Shown here one piece after another: positions 32,236 through 40,938 of a stretch of 64,000 bases of DNA (the first letter of the stretch is position 1; each line of letters opens with the position of its first letter). The position numbers and the translations under genes are program-made. The notes under the pieces were generated by a model. It was not told the origin of the DNA, did not search any database, and worked only from the letters and a program-made list of their open reading frames with translations. The DNA comes from CAZCRE01 sp964501075 (GTDB lineage Archaea > Thermoproteota > Bathyarchaeia > Bathyarchaeales > Bathycorpusculaceae): the NCBI GenBank assembly GCA_964501075.1, contig CAZCRE010000001.1, positions 20,610 through 84,609 on the forward strand. Reading direction: 5' to 3'.

Positions 32236-34702
32236 AATGCGAGAAGATCTAGTTTTATGGTTTGAGAATTTGAGGAAGACAGACATCCCGTCTGTCGGTG
32301 GCAAAAACGCCAATTTGGGCGAGTTAACAAATGCTGGCATACATGTTCCACCTGGCTTCGCCATAACTGCTTTTTCGTACAAGAGATTCATACAAGAGAC
32401 TGGAATATCTTCAAAAATCTATGAAATCATAAAAGACACAATCACCAACCCGAATGAGCCAAAGCTTTACGAAACTGCCTCTAAGAAGATTCGAGAGTTG
32501 ATTGAGGCAACACCAATGCCGAAAGACATTGAAAACGCTATTAGATCTACATACGAAGAACTTTGCAGAAAACTTGGCATACAAGATGTCTTTGTTGCTG
32601 TAAGATCTAGTGCGACTGCTGAAGACTTGGCTGATGCGTCCTTCGCTGGGCAGCAGGAGACTTTTCTGAATGTTAGAGGTGTAGCTGAGGTTTTGGAGAC
32701 AACTGTGAAGTGCTGGTCAAGTCTCTTTACGCCACGAGCTATTTTTTACCGCACCGAAAAAGGATTCGTTCATGAGAAGGTCTTCATAAGTGTCGGCGTT
32801 CAGAAAATGGTAAATTCCCGAGCTGCGGGTGTCATGTTTACTATAAACCCTGTTTCTGGCGATAATAGCCAGATTATCATTGAAGGTAATTATGGGTTGG
32901 GTGAAGCTGTTGTTTCAGGTGCGGTTACACCTGACAATTTTGTTGTTAGTAAGAAGACCATGAGTATTGTTGAGAGGCGCTTGGCCAAGAAAACGTTACA
33001 GTATATTCGTGACCCAAACACGGGCAAGACAGTGCATCTGGGGGTTCCTGTCGATAGGCAAGATCAACCTTGCATAAGCGATGAGGAAATAATCCATCTT
33101 GCAGAACTGGCCAAGCGGATTGAACAGCACTATGGGCAGCCTCAAGACATCGAGTGGGCGATTGATAGGGATGTACCCTTTCCTAGTAACATGTTCATAG
33201 TGCAGTCGCGGCCTGAAACTGTTTGGGCGCAGAAGACTCCGGAAGCAATATTGAGAGGTGAGAGTGAAAAGTTGAAATCAACTGAAGAGTTAAAAGTCGT
33301 TGTTAGGGGAATTGCAGCTGGGAAAAGAGGTTTTGGCGTAGGCAAAGCAAAAATCGTGACAGATCCTGAAGAAGCTGCAAAAGTGATGCGAAAAGGCGAC
33401 ATACTGGTTACAGCCATGACTAACCCAGACTATGTGCCCTTCATGAAGCTCGCAGGAGCTATAGTAACCGACAAGGGTGGTGTAACATGTCACGCAGCTA
33501 TTGTCAGCCGCGAACTGGGCATTCCATGCGTTGTCGGTACCGAAAACGGAACGAAGCTCATGATCACTGGAGAGGAATACACAGTCGATTCTAGAAGTGG
33601 CATTGTCTACGAAGGCGTGCTGTCAACTTTGACGGAGCAACTTTCGTCTGCAGCCGGAGCAGTGGCAGGCTCCGCGGTTAATGGTGGCGTTTTCCAGTCA
33701 GTCCCTGTGACAGCGACCAAGATCTACATGAATTTGGGCGTGCCTGAAAAGGTCGAAGAATACAAGAACCTGCCATTCGAAGGAATAGGACTGATGCGTA
33801 CTGAATTTATCCTAGCCAGCTACATAGGCGAGCACCCGATGTTGTTTGTGGAGACGAATCAAGGGCAAAGGTTCGTAGATAAGCTTGCAGATGGAATAGC
33901 TACTGTTGCTAGAGCAGTGCAGCCTCGTCCAGTTGTAGTGCGTTTCAGCGATTTCAAGACAAACGAATATAGAGAGTTGAAAGGCGGCGAAAAATACGAG
34001 ATAGTCGAAGCCAATCCGATGCTTGGATGGCGAGGATGCAGCCGCTACATAAGCCAATGGTATGAAAAGGCATTCAGACTTGAATGTCAAGCCATCCAAA
34101 AGTGCCGTAGGGAGTGGGGTCTCAAAAACGTGTGGGTAATGCTCCCTGTCGTACGCACACTGTGGGAAGCAGAGAAAGTCTTAAAGATCATGCAGGAAGA
34201 AGGCTTGGAAAGGTCGCGGGACTTCAAGATATGGTTCATGGCGGAAACGCCTTCAATTGCCATACTTGCAGACGAGTTTTCCAAGCTTTGTGACGGTTTT
34301 TCAATAGGTTCGAACGACATGACCCAAGGAATACTCATGATTGACAGAGACTCGGAGCGGCTGGGGCAGATGGGTTATTTCGACGAAAGAGATCCTGCTG
34401 TGAAGAGAATACTCGCTCACCTGATTAACGTGGCTCATGAGCATGGATGTACTGTCTCGATTTGTGGAGAAGGCCCTTCAAATCTCCCGGACTTTGCTGA
34501 GTTTCTAGTGAAAGCAGGAATAGACAGCATCTCAGTGAATAACGACGCTGTTGTTTCCACAAAGAAGCTCGTTGCAAGCATTGAACGAAAAATAATGCTG
34601 GAGGAACTTGCAGAACAAAGAGAAAGATCGCTCGGGCGAGTCAACAGGAAGCCAAGAGAAGACTGGGAATGGACACCTAGGTGGAGCGGCACAGAAGAGT
34701 AA
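32228..34702 (+). CDS. ppsA: Phosphoenolpyruvate synthase
   Basis: The enzyme makes PEP from pyruvate and ATP (giving AMP and Pi) for gluconeogenesis. The 824-residue protein has the ATP-grasp domain (VGGKNANLGEL, AVRSSATAEDLADASFAGQQETFLNV), the swivelling phospho-His domain with His422 in GGVTCHAAIVSRELGIPCVVG, and the C-terminal PEP-binding barrel (GLMRTEFI, SIGSNDMTQ, ICGEGPSNLPDFAEFLV). The start is TTG 32228, which overlaps L10e by 8 bp; ATG 32237 is the alternative. Confidence 0.96.
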   Translation: MAEMREDLVLWFENLRKTDIPSVGGKNANLGELTNAGIHVPPGFAITAFSYKRFIQETGISSKIYEIIKDTITNPNEPKLYETASKKIRELIEATPMPKDIENAIRSTYEELCRKLGIQDVFVAVRSSATAEDLADASFAGQQETFLNVRGVAEVLETTVKCWSSLFTPRAIFYRTEKGFVHEKVFISVGVQKMVNSRAAGVMFTINPVSGDNSQIIIEGNYGLGEAVVSGAVTPDNFVVSKKTMSIVERRLAKKTLQYIRDPNTGKTVHLGVPVDRQDQPCISDEEIIHLAELAKRIEQHYGQPQDIEWAIDRDVPFPSNMFIVQSRPETVWAQKTPEAILRGESEKLKSTEELKVVVRGIAAGKRGFGVGKAKIVTDPEEAAKVMRKGDILVTAMTNPDYVPFMKLAGAIVTDKGGVTCHAAIVSRELGIPCVVGTENGTKLMITGEEYTVDSRSGIVYEGVLSTLTEQLSSAAGAVAGSAVNGGVFQSVPVTATKIYMNLGVPEKVEEYKNLPFEGIGLMRTEFILASYIGEHPMLFVETNQGQRFVDKLADGIATVARAVQPRPVVVRFSDFKTNEYRELKGGEKYEIVEANPMLGWRGCSRYISQWYEKAFRLECQAIQKCRREWGLKNVWVMLPVVRTLWEAEKVLKIMQEEGLERSRDFKIWFMAETPSIAILADEFSKLCDGFSIGSNDMTQGILMIDRDSERLGQMGYFDERDPAVKRILAHLINVAHEHGCTVSICGEGPSNLPDFAEFLVKAGIDSISVNNDAVVSTKKLVASIERKIMLEELAEQRERSLGRVNRKPREDWEWTPRWSGTEE

Positions 34703-34715
34703 CACGCCTACTTTT

Positions 34716-35768
34716 GTGAACATTAAAGAAAAACGCTTGAAACCAGACTTCTTTGGTCGTGCAAAAGTGAAAATATTCGATTTCGAGGAAGAAAGAATCA
34801 AACAGGAAATTCTCAGACTTGGCGCCAAACGAGTTTTGGTCCAACTTCCAGAGGGACTGAAACCTGAAGCTCAACACTTGGCAAACACAATCGAGAAAAC
34901 AGGTGCTATTCCCATGTTCTCAGCAGATCCGTGCTATGGCGCATGTGATCTTGTGACATCAGAAGCTGAAAGTCTAAATGCAGATCTGATAATCCATTAT
35001 GGGCACTCAAAACTGTCAAAGCATGAGCGAGTCCCAACGGTATACGTGGAGGCAAGAGCAACTCTGCCAGTGGACGACGCAGTCGCAAAAGCCATACCCT
35101 TGCTTGAAAAATGGCGCAAAATCGGTTTAGCGACGACAGTTCAACATGTGCAAACTCTTGATAATGTTAGAGAGCTTCTGCTAAGAGCAGGCAAAATGGT
35201 TGTGATAGGCGATGCTGGACGCTTGGAATATCCCGGACAAGTTATAGGCTGCGATTATAGTAACGCAAGGTCAGTGGCAAAGGACGTTGAAGCCTTTCTT
35301 TTTGTCGGTGGCGGAAGGTTTCATGCTGTTGGCGTAGCCCTTTCAACCTCGAAACCGACGATAGTTGCTGATCCTTATGATAATTCCGCTTTTTCAGTTG
35401 ATGAAGAAGCTGAGAAAATCGTCAAACAGCGGTGGGCAATCATTGAAGAGGCTAGAAAAGCAAAGACCTTCGCTATTCTGGTTGGGTTGAAGCCGGGGCA
35501 AATGAGACTGGAACAGGCTTTACAAGTCAAAGAGAAGTTAGAAGGAAACGGGAAGAAGGCACTTCTGCTCGCTGTCCGGGAAGTAGCGCCAGACCGGATC
35601 TTGCAGTTTCCTTCAATAGACGCGTATGTGAACACGGCGTGTCCAAGAGTGGCAGTTGATGATGCTTCATGCTTTAGGAAGCCGCTCCTGAGTGTCCGCG
35701 AAATGTCAGTGGTTGTTGACGAATTATCTTGGGAAGATTTTTGCAGAAAAGGCTTGTTAGAAAACTAG
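34716..35768 (+). CDS. dph2: Diphthamide synthase Dph2
   Basis: Dph2 is a non-classical radical SAM enzyme that transfers 3-amino-3-carboxypropyl to a His of elongation factor 2. The roughly 350-residue protein shows VLVQLPEGLKPEAQHLA and three cluster Cys, one each in DPCYGAC, IGCDYSNA and TACPRVAVDD. GTG 34716 gives the normal length; longer frames would lie inside ppsA. It overlaps the following methyltransferase gene and heads a Dph2-MTase-Csl4-Rpo11 operon. Confidence 0.92.
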   Translation: MNIKEKRLKPDFFGRAKVKIFDFEEERIKQEILRLGAKRVLVQLPEGLKPEAQHLANTIEKTGAIPMFSADPCYGACDLVTSEAESLNADLIIHYGHSKLSKHERVPTVYVEARATLPVDDAVAKAIPLLEKWRKIGLATTVQHVQTLDNVRELLLRAGKMVVIGDAGRLEYPGQVIGCDYSNARSVAKDVEAFLFVGGGRFHAVGVALSTSKPTIVADPYDNSAFSVDEEAEKIVKQRWAIIEEARKAKTFAILVGLKPGQMRLEQALQVKEKLEGNGKKALLLAVREVAPDRILQFPSIDAYVNTACPRVAVDDASCFRKPLLSVREMSVVVDELSWEDFCRKGLLEN

Positions 35769-36448
35769 ACTTGGAAAGGTTGCTTTCGCAAGCCAAGCCG
35801 CATCCGACGCCAAGCCCTGACCTCGAGCAATACACGATTCCCTCAGACGTTGCAGCTATGATGCTTTATGTCGCCGCTTATACTTACGGAGATATAGTTG
35901 GCAAGTCTGTTCTAGATTTGGGGTGTGGTACAGGAAGACTGGCTTTGGGCGCAGCCTTCTTGGGTGCAAAGCAAGTTGTGGGCGTGGACTTGGACAAAGC
36001 AGCGGTGAGAGTCGCTGTTGGCAATTCAATCAGAACAGGGTTAAGAGGAAAAGTGCAGTGGGTTGCAGCTGATATAGATGTTGTATGTGGGCAGTTTGAT
36101 ACGGCTCTGCAGAACCCGCCCTATGGTGTACAAGTGCGAAGAGCCGACAGAAAGTTTCTGGAGAAAGCAATGGCAACGAGTAACGTTGCTTATTCGCTTC
36201 ACAAGAGCACTTGCGATGGCAAGGTTGTTCGTGGGAAGTCAGGAGCAAACATCTCTGGAATTGTGTCGGCTGCTCCTTCTCCTTTCATAGAGAAGTTCGT
36301 TGAGGAACATGGTGGGAGTGTAAGAGCGGTTTATGCTATGATTATGACTATTCCACACATGTTCAGCTTTCACACAAAAAGGAAGCATGAATTTATCGTT
36401 GATTTGTGTGTTATTGACACGAATCGGAGCAAAGCCTCTGGAACGTGA
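35741..36448 (+). CDS. METTL5-like RNA N6-adenine methyltransferase
   Basis: The roughly 235-residue class I methyltransferase has the family lead LEQYTIPSDVAAMMLYVAA, SAM loop VLDLGCGTGRLALGAAFLGA, VGVDLD and catalytic NPPYGVQ. It resembles METTL5, which methylates an rRNA adenine in eukaryotes. The start is uncertain: TTG 35741 has GGGAAG before it, and TTG 35729 is also in frame. It overlaps the Dph2 3' end by about 28 bp. Confidence 0.85.
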   Translation: MQKRLVRKLDLERLLSQAKPHPTPSPDLEQYTIPSDVAAMMLYVAAYTYGDIVGKSVLDLGCGTGRLALGAAFLGAKQVVGVDLDKAAVRVAVGNSIRTGLRGKVQWVAADIDVVCGQFDTALQNPPYGVQVRRADRKFLEKAMATSNVAYSLHKSTCDGKVVRGKSGANISGIVSAAPSPFIEKFVEEHGGSVRAVYAMIMTIPHMFSFHTKRKHEFIVDLCVIDTNRSKASGT

Positions 36449-36580
36449 TTGCAGAGCGAATCAAAAGGTTTATTCAGAAGCATGGAGGACTACATCTACG
36501 TCGATTTGGCAAATGCTTGGACTCATGTTGTGTGAGGATCAAAGCACACCTATCTGCAAAAACGCGAAAAGGGAACACGT

Positions 36581-37162
36581 ATGAACTCAAAATCAACCGA
36601 ACAAAAAACTGGCCAGCTAGTGCTACCGGGTGAACGATTGGGCGTGATTGAAGAATTCACGCCTGACACGGGTACTTTCGTAAAAGATGGAGTAATCTAC
36701 GCCATGGTTGTTGGTCGCGCGCTTCGAGACCTTGCAAGCCGCCGCGTCTCAGTTTATCCTGTTGTTCACGAAATCAGAGTTCCGAAAGTCGGAAGCACAG
36801 TGGTTGGACAAGTTTCAAACGTTCAATCGGAAAATGCAGCCGTACGCATATTTCAGATCGGTGGCAAGTTGCTTTCAGGAGTGTTTACAGGTGTACTTCA
36901 CATTTCCGATGTCCATCTGCGATATGTTGACTCGATGTTCAGCGTTTGCAAGGCAGGTGATATAATACGCGCCAAGGTTATTAGCTTAATGAATCAAGTT
37001 TATCACTTATCTACTAAGGATAAGGATTTAGGCGTGATCTATGCGTTCTGTTCGCATTGTGGGGGCAGTTTGGTTTCAAAAAGGCAGGGCATGTCCTGTC
37101 CTCGGTGCGGGAATATTGAGGAAAGAAAAATAGTTTTTGATTATGGGAAAGAACTGGTTTAG
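36581..37162 (+). CDS. csl4: Exosome RNA-binding subunit Csl4
   Basis: Csl4 caps the archaeal exosome. The 193-residue protein has the N-terminal VLPGERLGVIEEFTPDTGTF, an S1 domain (GSTVVGQVSNVQSENAAVRIF ... GVLHISDVHL) and a C-terminal zinc ribbon (CSHCGGSL ... CPRCGNIEERK). ATG 36581 has AAGGGA upstream. A 132-bp gap separates it from the methyltransferase gene. The Rpo11 gene follows after 18 bp. Confidence 0.93.
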   Translation: MNSKSTEQKTGQLVLPGERLGVIEEFTPDTGTFVKDGVIYAMVVGRALRDLASRRVSVYPVVHEIRVPKVGSTVVGQVSNVQSENAAVRIFQIGGKLLSGVFTGVLHISDVHLRYVDSMFSVCKAGDIIRAKVISLMNQVYHLSTKDKDLGVIYAFCSHCGGSLVSKRQGMSCPRCGNIEERKIVFDYGKELV

Positions 37163-37180
37163 CACAAATGGGGGATTTAG

Positions 37181-37465
37181 GTGAAAGCACGAGTGTTGAA
37201 GAGAACGCCGAATGAGCTTAAACTTGAAATCGAAGGTGTAGGACACACTCTGTGTAATCTGTTACAGAAGAAATTTTCGGAAGAGGAAAACGTGGAAATG
37301 GCCGGCTACGACGTTCCACACCCAATGACTTCAAAGGCTATAGTTTATGTTCGCGCAAAAGGAAACGCAAAACCAGAGGAAATCCTGAAGCATGCTGTCG
37401 CAAGAACCCGCGAATTGAACAAGGAATTTGGAAAAGAACTCAAAAAAGCCCTCAAGAAAGCGTGA
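37181..37465 (+). CDS. rpo11: RNA polymerase subunit Rpo11 (RpoL)
   Basis: Rpo11 dimerises with Rpo3 during polymerase assembly. The 94-residue protein has LKLEIEGVGHTLCNLLQKKF, AGYDVPHPM and a C-terminal helix. The start is GTG 37181. Its end overlaps the convergent RNase III-like gene by 14 bp. Confidence 0.94.
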   Translation: MKARVLKRTPNELKLEIEGVGHTLCNLLQKKFSEEENVEMAGYDVPHPMTSKAIVYVRAKGNAKPEEILKHAVARTRELNKEFGKELKKALKKA

Positions 37466-37880
37466 TTCTGCTCTTTATTCGTTCAAGCAACTGCCTTAAG
37501 CCTTCAACTGGGTCTTCACTTCTCATAAGCATTCTCACGCTTTCGTCCAGCGTAACACACTCATTCAGCCACGAATAAACCAGCAGCGCTTCGGCTGCAT
37601 CAGCTAGATCATGGCAGCTCATACTAGACGAAACATGTTCTCTCAACCCTGCTCTTCTAAGCGCCTCAGCAAGTATGCTGCCTTTGACCTTGACTCCTAT
37701 AGGTTTCTTATTTTTTTGTGATAACGTTAACGAATAAACGAAGTTTATGTACGTGTCTCCGAGAGATGCGAGTTTATGGTCTTCTAGCACTTCGGTCAGG
37801 CTTTTGTATGGTACTAGGAAAGAACTAGCGTTTATGGTCTTCTTCAATGGTGGACGCCTCTGCTTTGCTGTCTTATTCAC
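37452..37880 (-). CDS. RNase III-like (Mini-III type) protein
   Basis: The 142-residue helical protein has HKLASLGDTYINFVYSL (keeping the Asp of the RNase III signature) and HDLADAAEALLVYSWLN (keeping the second Asp/Glu pair), with no double-stranded RNA-binding domain. This is the archaeal RNase III-family pattern. The usual acidic residue two turns before GD is absent, so the metal site may differ. Cleavage activity is inferred. Confidence 0.72.
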   Translation of the reverse strand: MNKTAKQRRPPLKKTINASSFLVPYKSLTEVLEDHKLASLGDTYINFVYSLTLSQKNKKPIGVKVKGSILAEALRRAGLREHVSSSMSCHDLADAAEALLVYSWLNECVTLDESVRMLMRSEDPVEGLRQLLERIKSRITLS

Positions 37881-37890
37881 ATACTAGCTG

Positions 37891-38535
37891 TTAAAACTTG
37901 GGAATAAAACGCCCAGTTCTTCTTTGATATTCTCTGTATTCGTCGCCGAAACGTTGCTCCAAGAGTTTCTCTTCTTGGACAGTAACTTTGATGTACCCTG
38001 GAATGGCGGCTAATGGTATGAGCGTGACTATGTTTGGCCATAGGGTTATGAATCCAAGGAACATTAGGAAGTAGCCGAAATAGGACGGATGACGCACATA
38101 GCGGTATGGTCCCCAAGTGACAAGCCTATGGTTACCTCGCATTTCCCACGAAGTCGCGTATCTCCCGCGAGCAATCACGCTCCAGATGAACAGAGAATAG
38201 CCCATACCTGTCATTGCTAGACCCAGAACCTGCACGTAGATTAAGAAGGGAAGCTGAATGCTTAATGGCAAAACTTCTGGCGAAGAGACAATGTTGCTCA
38301 ACATGACAAAAACATAGAAACAGACTTCAACGAAGTACAGTAGCGTTCCAAGAGCAGCTATGCTCACAATGAAACCGGAAGGGTCTTCAACCTCTGCGTA
38401 TGGTTCCTCTTGGCCATTGTGTCTATGCGCTTTCAGAATGTTGAGCAAGTTTACTGAAAAGAAGCACCCCAAGCAGATTGTGAGAAAACTGGTGATCAAG
38501 ACTTCAAGAGGCATGATGTCAACTGGTTCGTGCAT
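37891..38535 (-). CDS. Isoprenylcysteine carboxyl methyltransferase (ICMT)-like membrane protein
   Basis: The 214-residue protein has about five membrane helices and the ICMT/PEMT C-terminal signature GPYRYVRHPSYFGYFLMFLG, then EEKLLEQRFGDEYREYQRRTGRFIP. These enzymes methylate isoprenyl-Cys or lipids using SAM. Archaeal members are uncharacterised; a lipid substrate is more likely than prenylated protein. It is divergent from DUF99 with only 24 bp between the starts. Confidence 0.8.
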   Translation of the reverse strand: MHEPVDIMPLEVLITSFLTICLGCFFSVNLLNILKAHRHNGQEEPYAEVEDPSGFIVSIAALGTLLYFVEVCFYVFVMLSNIVSSPEVLPLSIQLPFLIYVQVLGLAMTGMGYSLFIWSVIARGRYATSWEMRGNHRLVTWGPYRYVRHPSYFGYFLMFLGFITLWPNIVTLIPLAAIPGYIKVTVQEEKLLEQRFGDEYREYQRRTGRFIPKF

Positions 38536-38559
38536 CCATTTATAAGTCTATAGAAGCCC

Positions 38560-39183
38560 ATGTTCAGTGAAGACTTTGAGGGTTCTTACTTGTCCTGCAA
38601 AAGGTTTCGCGTAATAAAGCCCGAAATTCGGGTTTTAGGAGTTGATGATGGATTCTTCATTCCTCATTCAAGGAGTTTTGCGCCTATCGTCGGCGTTGTT
38701 TTCCGTGGCGGATACTGGCTTGACGGTGTGATGCACACAAGAGTAGAAGTGGACGGACTAGATGCCACGGACAAGATAGCTTCTATGATTATTAACTCAC
38801 CCCACAACAAGCAGCTGAGAGTCATAATGCTCAACGGCGTGACTTTTGCGGGCTTCAATGTCGTTGACATTAGAGACCTCAATTTGAAAACAAAACTTCC
38901 TGTCATAGCCGTGGTACGTGAAAAGCCCGACTTTTCAGAAATCTACAGCGCGCTGAAAAACCTGCCGAAAAGCGAAGAGCGGTGGGAGGTCATCAAAGGC
39001 ACTGGGAAACCGTTCATGGTAAATACGCGAAGTAGGCGTGCTAAAGTCTATGTGCAAGCTTGCGGCATCTTCGAGGACGATGCGCGGAAAATCGTGAAGG
39101 CGACTTCTACTCGAAGCGACATTCCCGAACCGTTACGTGTGGCACACTTGATTGCGTCTGGAGTGAGCACCGAGGCTGTTTAG
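38560..39183 (+). CDS. DUF99 family protein (endonuclease V-related)
   Basis: The 207-residue protein has the family core KPEIRVLGVDDGFF, GVVFRGGYWLDGVMHTRVEVDGLDAT, MLNGVTFAGFNVVDI and the C-terminal PEPLRVAHLIASG. DUF99 is structurally related to endonuclease V and may act on damaged nucleic acid. It lies upstream of TFS on the same strand, a common archaeal neighbour. Confidence 0.88.
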   Translation: MFSEDFEGSYLSCKRFRVIKPEIRVLGVDDGFFIPHSRSFAPIVGVVFRGGYWLDGVMHTRVEVDGLDATDKIASMIINSPHNKQLRVIMLNGVTFAGFNVVDIRDLNLKTKLPVIAVVREKPDFSEIYSALKNLPKSEERWEVIKGTGKPFMVNTRSRRAKVYVQACGIFEDDARKIVKATSTRSDIPEPLRVAHLIASGVSTEAV

Positions 39184-39211
39184 CTTTGGCCTTTATGTCA
39201 ACAAGAAAAGG

Positions 39212-39219
39212 TTTAAAAG
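39212..39219 (+). promoter_or_regulatory. TATA-like box for TFS
   Basis: TTTAAAAG lies 43 bp before ATG 39263, in the gap between DUF99 and TFS. TFS can therefore be expressed independently of DUF99. Confidence 0.4.
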
Positions 39220-39262
39220 ACACTATGCCAAGGAAAAACAAACGACAACGGAGCAATAACTT

Positions 39263-39613
39263 ATGGAATTTTGTCCAAAATGTGGTTCTCGTCTTGTACC
39301 CAAGAAAGCGAAAAACGGCAAAGATGCGACATTAGTCATGATCTGCCCGAAATGTGGCTACAAGAAGAAAGCAGCGGACAAGATTGAGCCGAAACCAATC
39401 AAAGCCGTCCAGACTAACCCACGGCAACTCGTTGCAGTAATCAGCAAAGAGGAGCAAAAGCTGAGAACACTGCCCACCGTAAGGATCGAGTGCCCCAAAT
39501 GCGGCAACAACGTGGCCTATGTTTGGCAAGTGCAGACGAGAGGCGCCGATGAGTCTTCGACGCAGTTCTTGCGATGCACGAAGTGCAGCTACACATTCAG
39601 AGAATACTCATAG
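39263..39613 (+). CDS. tfs: Transcription factor S (TFS, RNA polymerase cleavage factor)
   Basis: TFS stimulates RNA cleavage by backtracked RNA polymerase. The 116-residue protein has an N-terminal zinc ribbon (CPKCGSRL ... CPKCGY), a linker and the C-terminal ribbon (CPKCGN ... CTKCSYTF) whose loop keeps the catalytic acidic pair in RGADESST. The 3' end is the integration site of a mobile element. The reading frame stays intact because the left repeat (39571-39614) restores the last 13 codons; a second copy of that 3' end lies at 45648. Confidence 0.93.
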   Translation: MEFCPKCGSRLVPKKAKNGKDATLVMICPKCGYKKKAADKIEPKPIKAVQTNPRQLVAVISKEEQKLRTLPTVRIECPKCGNNVAYVWQVQTRGADESSTQFLRCTKCSYTFREYS

Positions 39614-40505
39614 ACTTTCAGATTTTGCTAAAGGAAATATTCTCAAGCTAGCTTTTGAGCTTAGAAACAGGGGCTACTCTGAGTCTTACTTGAAGACTTT
39701 GATTACTGCTTTGAATCATGTCGCTTCGAGAGTCGACGTTGAAGACACTTCAGCAGTCTTAGAACTCGTGGCAAAAGCGAAATGGAGAGACAGCTACAAA
39801 GCTAACTTGTGCGATTTCTACAGTCACTACTGCAAGTTCTACAACATCGCTTTCTCTAAGCCGAGGTACAGAAAAGATCACAAAATTCCGAGGGTGCCGA
39901 GTGAAGAGAAGATTAATCTGATAATTGGGCACGCATCGAAGAAATACGCGATAATCTACAAAATCGCTATGGAATGCGGGCTAAGACCGGTTGAGATTGG
40001 CGATTTGACTCTGAACGACATAGATTTGGTCAAAGGAATAATCTCAGTCTGCTCTGCGAAGCATGGCAATCCGAGGGTTCTGAAGTTGAAAGACGAGACT
40101 CATGCTATGCTGAAGAAGTACGTCGGCGAGCACAAGTTCGGCTTGAATGACAGACTGTTTCCGTCGGGGGCTGTTATCAGCAACACGTATGAGAGACTGA
40201 AAGCTTCGCTGTCTAAGAAGCTTTGCGATTCTGAGCTGAAGAAGATTCGACTCTACGACTTGCGACACTACTATGCAACGATGCTCTACTACAAGACTAA
40301 AGACATACTTCTAGTGAAAGAAAAGCTCGGACACAGAAACATCAATAACACTCTGATTTACACGCATCTCGTAAACTTCAATGAGAATGAAGAGTTCTAC
40401 AGCGCGACAGCAAAAGCAGTTGACGAAGCAGCGAAGCTCATAGAGCAGGGCTTTGACTTCGTGTGCGACTTGGACGGAGTGAAGCTGTTCAGGAAGCGGA
40501 AGTAG
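39549..40505 (+). CDS. int: Tyrosine recombinase/integrase, catalytic part of a gene split by integration
   Basis: The catalytic domain has the Arg of CGLRPVEIGDL, the LYDLRHYYA block, LGHRNINNTL and the nucleophile Tyr in LIYTHL, so it looks functional. No start codon exists between the left repeat and the catalytic region; the frame only continues leftwards into tfs, where ATG 39549 and ATG 39519 are out of frame with tfs. The native start is at 45614: joining 45614-45691 to 39615-40505 restores a continuous integrase of about 322 residues. This is the SSV-type arrangement, with the attachment site inside int. Confidence 0.9.
   Translation: MSLRRSSCDARSAATHSENTHRLSDFAKGNILKLAFELRNRGYSESYLKTLITALNHVASRVDVEDTSAVLELVAKAKWRDSYKANLCDFYSHYCKFYNIAFSKPRYRKDHKIPRVPSEEKINLIIGHASKKYAIIYKIAMECGLRPVEIGDLTLNDIDLVKGIISVCSAKHGNPRVLKLKDETHAMLKKYVGEHKFGLNDRLFPSGAVISNTYERLKASLSKKLCDSELKKIRLYDLRHYYATMLYYKTKDILLVKEKLGHRNINNTLIYTHLVNFNENEEFYSATAKAVDEAAKLIEQGFDFVCDLDGVKLFRKRK
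39571..39614. repeat. Left attachment repeat (attL) in the tfs 3' end
   Basis: The 44-bp direct repeat matches 45648-45691 at 42 of 44 positions. It begins GCGATGCAC and ends ACTCATAGA. Here it encodes the last residues and stop codon of TFS and, in another frame, integrase residues between DAR and THR. Confidence 0.9.
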
Positions 40506-40518
40506 ATACTCAATTCCC

Positions 40519-40530
40519 TTTTTTCTCTGT
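40519..40530 (+). terminator. T-rich terminator after the integrase
   Basis: A run of six T and a following CTCTGTTT start 13 bp after the integrase stop. Archaeal RNA polymerase terminates on such T-rich stretches. Confidence 0.4.
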
Positions 40531-40611
40531 TTACATAACGTAAGCTTAGTAGACTGCACTTAATCTCTACAAACGCCCGCTGAAGGGTATTTTTGTCTTA
40601 TTAGGGATTGA

Positions 40612-40860
40612 TTGGCGAAACAGAGCTTTGAACGTATGAGCTGGGGCTACAGTTGGGTTTTCCCTGCATTCGTCAGGTTTTGGAAGAGTCTAATCGAAAA
40701 GTATGGTTTCAAACAAGCCTTGTTCTTATGGAGCAAATTGCTTTGTAGTCCATTTGTCGTCACTCGCCAAGTGAGGTTGACTAGGTTCTTGCCTGAGTAT
40801 GAGCATATGAATACAAAGAGTCTGCCTTGGGGTGCACTGTTTCGCACTTCTTTTGAATAA
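40612..40860 (+). CDS. Hypothetical 82-residue protein of the mobile element
   Basis: The start is TTG 40612, 5 nt after AGGGA. The sequence is aromatic and basic (YSWVFPAFVRFWKSLIEKYGFKQALFLWSKLL) and matches no family I know. It precedes the SIR2 gene by 78 bp on the same strand and could be an accessory gene. It may also be spurious. Confidence 0.4.
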   Translation: MAKQSFERMSWGYSWVFPAFVRFWKSLIEKYGFKQALFLWSKLLCSPFVVTRQVRLTRFLPEYEHMNTKSLPWGALFRTSFE

Positions 40861-40925
40861 TATGTGCGTGCACCTGACTGAAGCTGTTGGTAACATTCAT
40901 TAGCCAAACTAAGTTATTATCCACT

Positions 40926-40931
40926 GAGGTG
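40926..40931 (+). promoter_or_regulatory. Ribosome binding site of the SIR2 gene
   Basis: GAGGTG lies 7 nt before GTG 40939. It supports the GTG start over later codons. Confidence 0.55.
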
Positions 40932-40938
40932 CGTTTGT

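Noticed and set aside
36445..36633. 62-codon frame starting with a GTGA overlap after the METTL5-like gene
   Set aside because: It overlaps the well-supported Csl4 start by 53 bp in another frame, another frame is open there too, and the peptide matches no family I know.
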